Part shown: positions 5,739 to 8,199 of the stretch, one piece after another
Layout of the letters: every line of letters starts with the position of its first letter
Position numbering within the stretch: position 1 is the first letter of the stretch
Source: JACDAN01 sp035265935
GTDB taxonomy: Bacteria; Actinomycetota; Thermoleophilia; Gaiellales; Gaiellaceae
DNA: 8,199 nucleotides
Direction of reading: 5' to 3'
Assembly: GCA_035265935.1 (NCBI GenBank)
Contig: DATFOC010000059.1
Location: 1-8,199 of the forward strand
Notes under the pieces: model-generated
What the model was told of the DNA's origin: nothing
Database searches by the model: none
What the model saw: only the letters and a program-made list of their open reading frames with translations
Made by a program: the position numbers and the translations under genes

Positions 5739-7645
5739 CGCCTAAGGCGCGACTCGGCGGCGCCGACCGAGGTCGTGCCGGCTTTGCTGGCACGACCGGT
5801 GACTTCCCGTTTCGGCACGCGAACCATCATCGACAGGCGCGAGACCGCCTCCAGCGTCTCACCGTCCTCGACGAGGCGCTCCAAATCCGCCAGCTCCGCG
5901 TCCAGCCATTCGGCGACGACGGGTGCGCGACGAGCGCGCGAGATTTTCGCGTGTGCGGTCGGGGCGATCTCCTCGTCCGGGCCCCAGAGCTCCTCGTGCA
6001 GCTTCTCCCCCGCCCGCACCCCGATGAAGTCGATCGGGATGTCGCGCTCGGGCTCACGGCCCGAGAGCCGGATCATGTCCCGCGCCAGGTCGAGGATCCC
6101 CACCGGGTCGCCCATGTCGAGCACGAAGATCTCGCCGCGGCCGCCGATCGAGCCGGCCTGGACGACGAGGGACGCCGCCTCCGGGATCGTCATGAAGTAA
6201 CGGGTCATGTCGGGATGCGTGATCGTCACCGGGCCGCCGTTGGCGATCTGGCGCCGGAAGATCGTGATCACACTGCCGGCGGACCCCAGAACGTTGCCGA
6301 ATCGGACTGCCATGAATCGGGTCGCGACGTCCTCTCGGCAGCCGTAGGCCTCGGTGATCCACTCGGCGAGCGCCTTGCACTGGCCGTAGACCGCCTTCGG
6401 GTTGAGCGCCTTGTCGGTCGACACGAGCACGAAGCGCTTGGCGCCGAACCGGACGGCCGTGTCGGCGACGACCTTCGTCCCGACGACGTTGTTGCGGATC
6501 GACTCGAGCGGGTTCGCCTCCATGAGCGGGACATGCTTGTACGCGGCTGCGTGGAAGACGACACCTGGCCGGTAGCGCTCGAAGACTTGGGCCAGCTTCC
6601 GGCGATTGGAGACGTCGGCGAGGACGGGGATGCTGGCCGTGAACTGCCGCTCGTCTACGAGCTCCCGCTCGATCTCGAAGAGCGGGGTCTCGCCCTGGTC
6701 GACCAGGATCAGTCGCGACGGGTTCGCGCGGGAGATCTGCCGGCAGAGCTCGGAGCCGATCGAGCCCCCGGCGCCCGTGACCAGCACGGTCTCGCCTGCG
6801 AGGTAGGACGAGATCGCCTTCAGGTCGACCTCGACCGGCTCGCGGCCGAGGACGTCCTCCACCTGGACCGGACGAATCTGAGCGGCGAGGTTGTCCTCGT
6901 CGGCGATGAGCTCGTAGAGGCCGGGGAGCGTCTTCACGGGAACGCCCTCCCTGCGCGCGACCTCGACGACATGCTGGCGCTGCTCGCCCGAGGCGGACGG
7001 GATCGCGATCAGGAGTTCGTCCGGCCGGTTGTCGCGCAGAACGTGCGGGAGCTCGTCCGTCGTCCCGAGGACGCGGACGCCGTGGACGCGGAGGTTCTTC
7101 TTGCGGGGATCGTCGTCGACGATCCCGATCGGCGTGTAGCCGAGCTGGCGCGAGCGCTGCATCTCCTTGATCACGAGCTGGCCCGCGTCGCCGGCGCCGA
7201 CGACGATCACTTCCTTGCCGCGGGCCACCAGTCGCGACGCGGACGGCCGCTCGAAGATGCTCCGTGCCAGGAGACGCGAGCCGGCGACGAGCCCTAGGAG
7301 CAGCACGCCGTCCATCAGCGCGACGCCTCGCGGAAGCCGGCGCTCGAACGGATCGATGAAGTAGATCGCGTAGGCGGCGATCACCGAGGCGACGACGACG
7401 CCGAGCGCGGCGCGCCACATGTCCTTCGTGGACACGTAGCGCCACCAGCGGTTGTAGAAGCCGAAAGCAACGAAGACGGCGAGCTTGATGGCAACCACGA
7501 TCGCGACAGTCGTCCAGAGGCCGTCCCGGAAGTTGGCTGGGACGTCGAAGTCGAACCGGAGCTGGAACGCGAGCCACCAGGCGAGCGCGATCAGCCCGGC
7601 GTCGGCCGCGAGCTGCCACAGCCGGTGGCGGTTGACCGGCAGCAT
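5735..7645 (-). CDS. Membrane-bound nucleotide-sugar 4,6-dehydratase/epimerase (FlaA1/CapD type)
   Basis: This 636-residue enzyme has the long architecture of PglF/WbpM/CapD. Four hydrophobic segments lie at about 12-28, 43-62, 81-97 and 109-125. A first Rossmann domain follows with VIVVGAGDAGQ at 146-156. The catalytic short-chain-dehydrogenase-type domain has VLVTGAGGSIGSE at 287-299, HAAAYKHVPLMEANP at 365-379, NNVVGT at 385-390, STDKALNP at 409-416, and Tyr420 with Lys424 (YGQCK). Such enzymes act on UDP-GlcNAc-type substrates in the cytoplasm to make 4-keto-6-deoxy sugars. The ATG at 7645-7643 overlaps the TGA of the aminotransferase by one base. The frame stays open further upstream only as a low-complexity shadow of that gene. 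There is no clear ribosome-binding site, so translation is probably coupled. The position usually held by Met in the long enzymes is Tyr here. The last 25 residues lie beyond the conserved domain and encode a strong DNA inverted repeat. Confidence 0.92.
   Translation of the reverse strand: MLPVNRHRLWQLAADAGLIALAWWLAFQLRFDFDVPANFRDGLWTTVAIVVAIKLAVFVAFGFYNRWWRYVSTKDMWRAALGVVVASVIAAYAIYFIDPFERRLPRGVALMDGVLLLGLVAGSRLLARSIFERPSASRLVARGKEVIVVGAGDAGQLVIKEMQRSRQLGYTPIGIVDDDPRKKNLRVHGVRVLGTTDELPHVLRDNRPDELLIAIPSASGEQRQHVVEVARREGVPVKTLPGLYELIADEDNLAAQIRPVQVEDVLGREPVEVDLKAISSYLAGETVLVTGAGGSIGSELCRQISRANPSRLILVDQGETPLFEIERELVDERQFTASIPVLADVSNRRKLAQVFERYRPGVVFHAAAYKHVPLMEANPLESIRNNVVGTKVVADTAVRFGAKRFVLVSTDKALNPKAVYGQCKALAEWITEAYGCREDVATRFMAVRFGNVLGSAGSVITIFRRQIANGGPVTITHPDMTRYFMTIPEAASLVVQAGSIGGRGEIFVLDMGDPVGILDLARDMIRLSGREPERDIPIDFIGVRAGEKLHEELWGPDEEIAPTAHAKISRARRAPVVAEWLDAELADLERLVEDGETLEAVSRLSMMVRVPKREVTGRASKAGTTSVGAAESRLRR
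5738..5750. repeat. Small inverted repeat at the convergent stop
   Basis: GCGCC and GGCGC (5738-5742 and 5746-5750) form a 5-bp stem with a TAA loop, starting on the last base of the + strand stop codon. It is short and GC-rich, so it may be chance. It is recorded because the shared stop leaves no intergenic room for a conventional terminator. Confidence 0.35.
5771..5797 (+). terminator. Strong hairpin, likely terminator of the + operon, inside the opposing gene
   Basis: GGTCGTGCC (5771-5779) pairs perfectly with GGCACGACC (5789-5797). In the + transcript the stem continues through a G-U pair (5780/5788) and two G-C pairs to a TTT loop, giving 12 bp with a 3-base loop. It begins 33 bases after the + strand stop at 5738. 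Only imperfect T-richness follows (ACTTCCCGTTT). It lies in codons 617-625 (GRASKAGTT) of the - strand dehydratase gene. In the - transcript the G-U pair becomes an A-C mismatch, so the hairpin is stronger in the + transcript, as expected for a terminator of the DUF354 operon. Confidence 0.6.
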
Positions 7646-8199
7646 CAGCTGACCGGAGCGCCGACGGCCGAACGGACGGTCTCGACCACGCGCTCCTGGA
7701 TCTCCTGCGCGATCCCGGGCCACAGCGGCACCGAGAAGTTCTCCGCAGCGGCGCGTTCGGTCTCGGGCAGCGATCCAGGCTCGTAGCCGAGGAAGCTGAG
7801 GGCGGGCTGGAGGTGAAGCGGCGTGGCGTAGTAGGTCGCGGAGGCGATGTCGGCCGCGCTCAGCGTCTCGCGGATCCGGTCCCGCTCGGGCGACCGCGAG
7901 ACGATCAGGTGGTAGACGTGGCCGGGCTCGTCCTCCGGCAGCTCGACCAGATCGCCGAGGCCGAGGTCGGCGTACCGGGCGGCGGCCTCGCGCCTGCCGC
8001 GCGTCCACTCATCGAGATGCTCGAGGAAGACGCGAAGGAACGCAGCCTGGAGCTCGTCGAGGCGCGAGTTGTAGCCGACGAAGTCGAACGTGGTCTTGTC
8101 GCGCGAGCCGTGGAAGGCGAGCATGCGGATCCTCTCGGCGAGGTCTTCGTCGTTGGCGGTCACCAACCCTCCGTCGCCGAGGCAGAAGAGGTTCTTCGT
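7645..8199 (-). CDS. DegT/DnrJ/EryC1/StrS PLP-dependent sugar aminotransferase, N-terminal part outside window
   Basis: The frame is open from the window edge (first codon at 8199-8197) to the TGA at 7647-7645, giving 184 visible residues, about the C-terminal half of a family usually 360-400 residues long. The first visible residues, TKNLFCLGDGGLVTANDEDL, match the strongly conserved segment around the PLP-binding lysine. That lysine is the second visible codon (8196-8194), so the catalytic Schiff-base residue is present. LAFHGSRDKTTFDFVGYNSRLDELQAAFL follows, the usual GxNxRLxxxQAA-type segment, then a C-terminal domain with HVYHLIV, TYYATPLHLQPAL and SVPLWPGI. A TTG at 8166 is inside the gene and is not a start. 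The enzyme would transfer an amino group from glutamate to a 4-keto nucleotide sugar, the product type of the dehydratase encoded next. Its stop overlaps that gene's ATG (TGATG), so the two are co-translated. Confidence 0.93.
   Translation of the reverse strand, partial: TKNLFCLGDGGLVTANDEDLAERIRMLAFHGSRDKTTFDFVGYNSRLDELQAAFLRVFLEHLDEWTRGRREAAARYADLGLGDLVELPEDEPGHVYHLIVSRSPERDRIRETLSAADIASATYYATPLHLQPALSFLGYEPGSLPETERAAAENFSVPLWPGIAQEIQERVVETVRSAVGAPVS

Noticed and set aside
5753..5771. Further inverted repeat CTCGG...CCGAG around the palindrome CGGCGCCG
   Set aside because: The stem is interrupted and would compete with the stronger hairpin that starts at 5771. Short GC palindromes are frequent by chance in this base composition.
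5951..7297. 448-codon + strand open frame opposite the dehydratase gene
   Set aside because: The opposite strand encodes a full set of recognised dehydratase motifs. This frame shows only Asp/Arg/Leu/Val-rich sequence typical of an antisense high-GC shadow, with no recognisable domain.
6054..7619. 521-codon - strand open frame within the dehydratase gene
   Set aside because: It is in a different frame of the same strand as the real gene, rich in Arg/Pro/Gly, with no domain.
7646..8008. N-terminal extension of the dehydratase frame upstream of 7645
   Set aside because: The extension overlaps the aminotransferase gene out of frame and is Arg/Pro-rich. The family N-terminus with its first membrane segment begins at the ATG at 7645.

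Overview
This window is GC-rich (roughly two thirds G+C by eye), has almost no intergenic space, and uses GTG and TTG starts. Its proteins read like those of a high-GC actinobacterial lineage. Thermoleophilia (Gaiella/Solirubrobacter-like) is my best guess from protein style and from TANNNT boxes placed just before starts. That placement is an inference, not a measurement.

Layout: (1) Bases 1-1716, + strand: the 3' part of a secreted PhoX/DUF839-like protein, with the window edge cutting its signal peptide. A perfect hairpin follows it (1740-1765). (2) Bases 1796-5738, + strand: a tight four-gene set made of a short bacterial sugar transferase (phosphoglycosyl transferase), a glutamine-dependent asparagine-synthase-type amidotransferase, a small ASCH-domain protein starting at TTG inside the previous stop, and a DUF354 GT-B-like protein whose ATG overlaps the ASCH stop. 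(3) Bases 5735-8199, - strand: a membrane-anchored FlaA1/CapD-type nucleotide-sugar dehydratase/epimerase, preceded in its operon by the C-terminal part of a DegT/DnrJ/EryC1/StrS PLP aminotransferase that runs off the window.

The two operons converge on the single palindrome CTAG (5735-5738), whose two strands supply both TAG stops. The only plausible terminator for the + operon is a strong hairpin inside the last codons of the - strand gene.

Together these are parts of a surface-polysaccharide or glycoconjugate locus. The dehydratase and aminotransferase would make a 4-keto and then a 4-amino nucleotide sugar. The phosphoglycosyl transferase would load the first sugar phosphate onto a polyprenyl-phosphate carrier. 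The amidotransferase and DUF354 protein would be tailoring or transfer steps of unproven specificity. The ASCH protein has no obvious role in this pathway and is the most unexpected member. I see no mobile elements, CRISPR arrays, tRNA or rRNA genes, and no gene-free stretch longer than about 80 bases.
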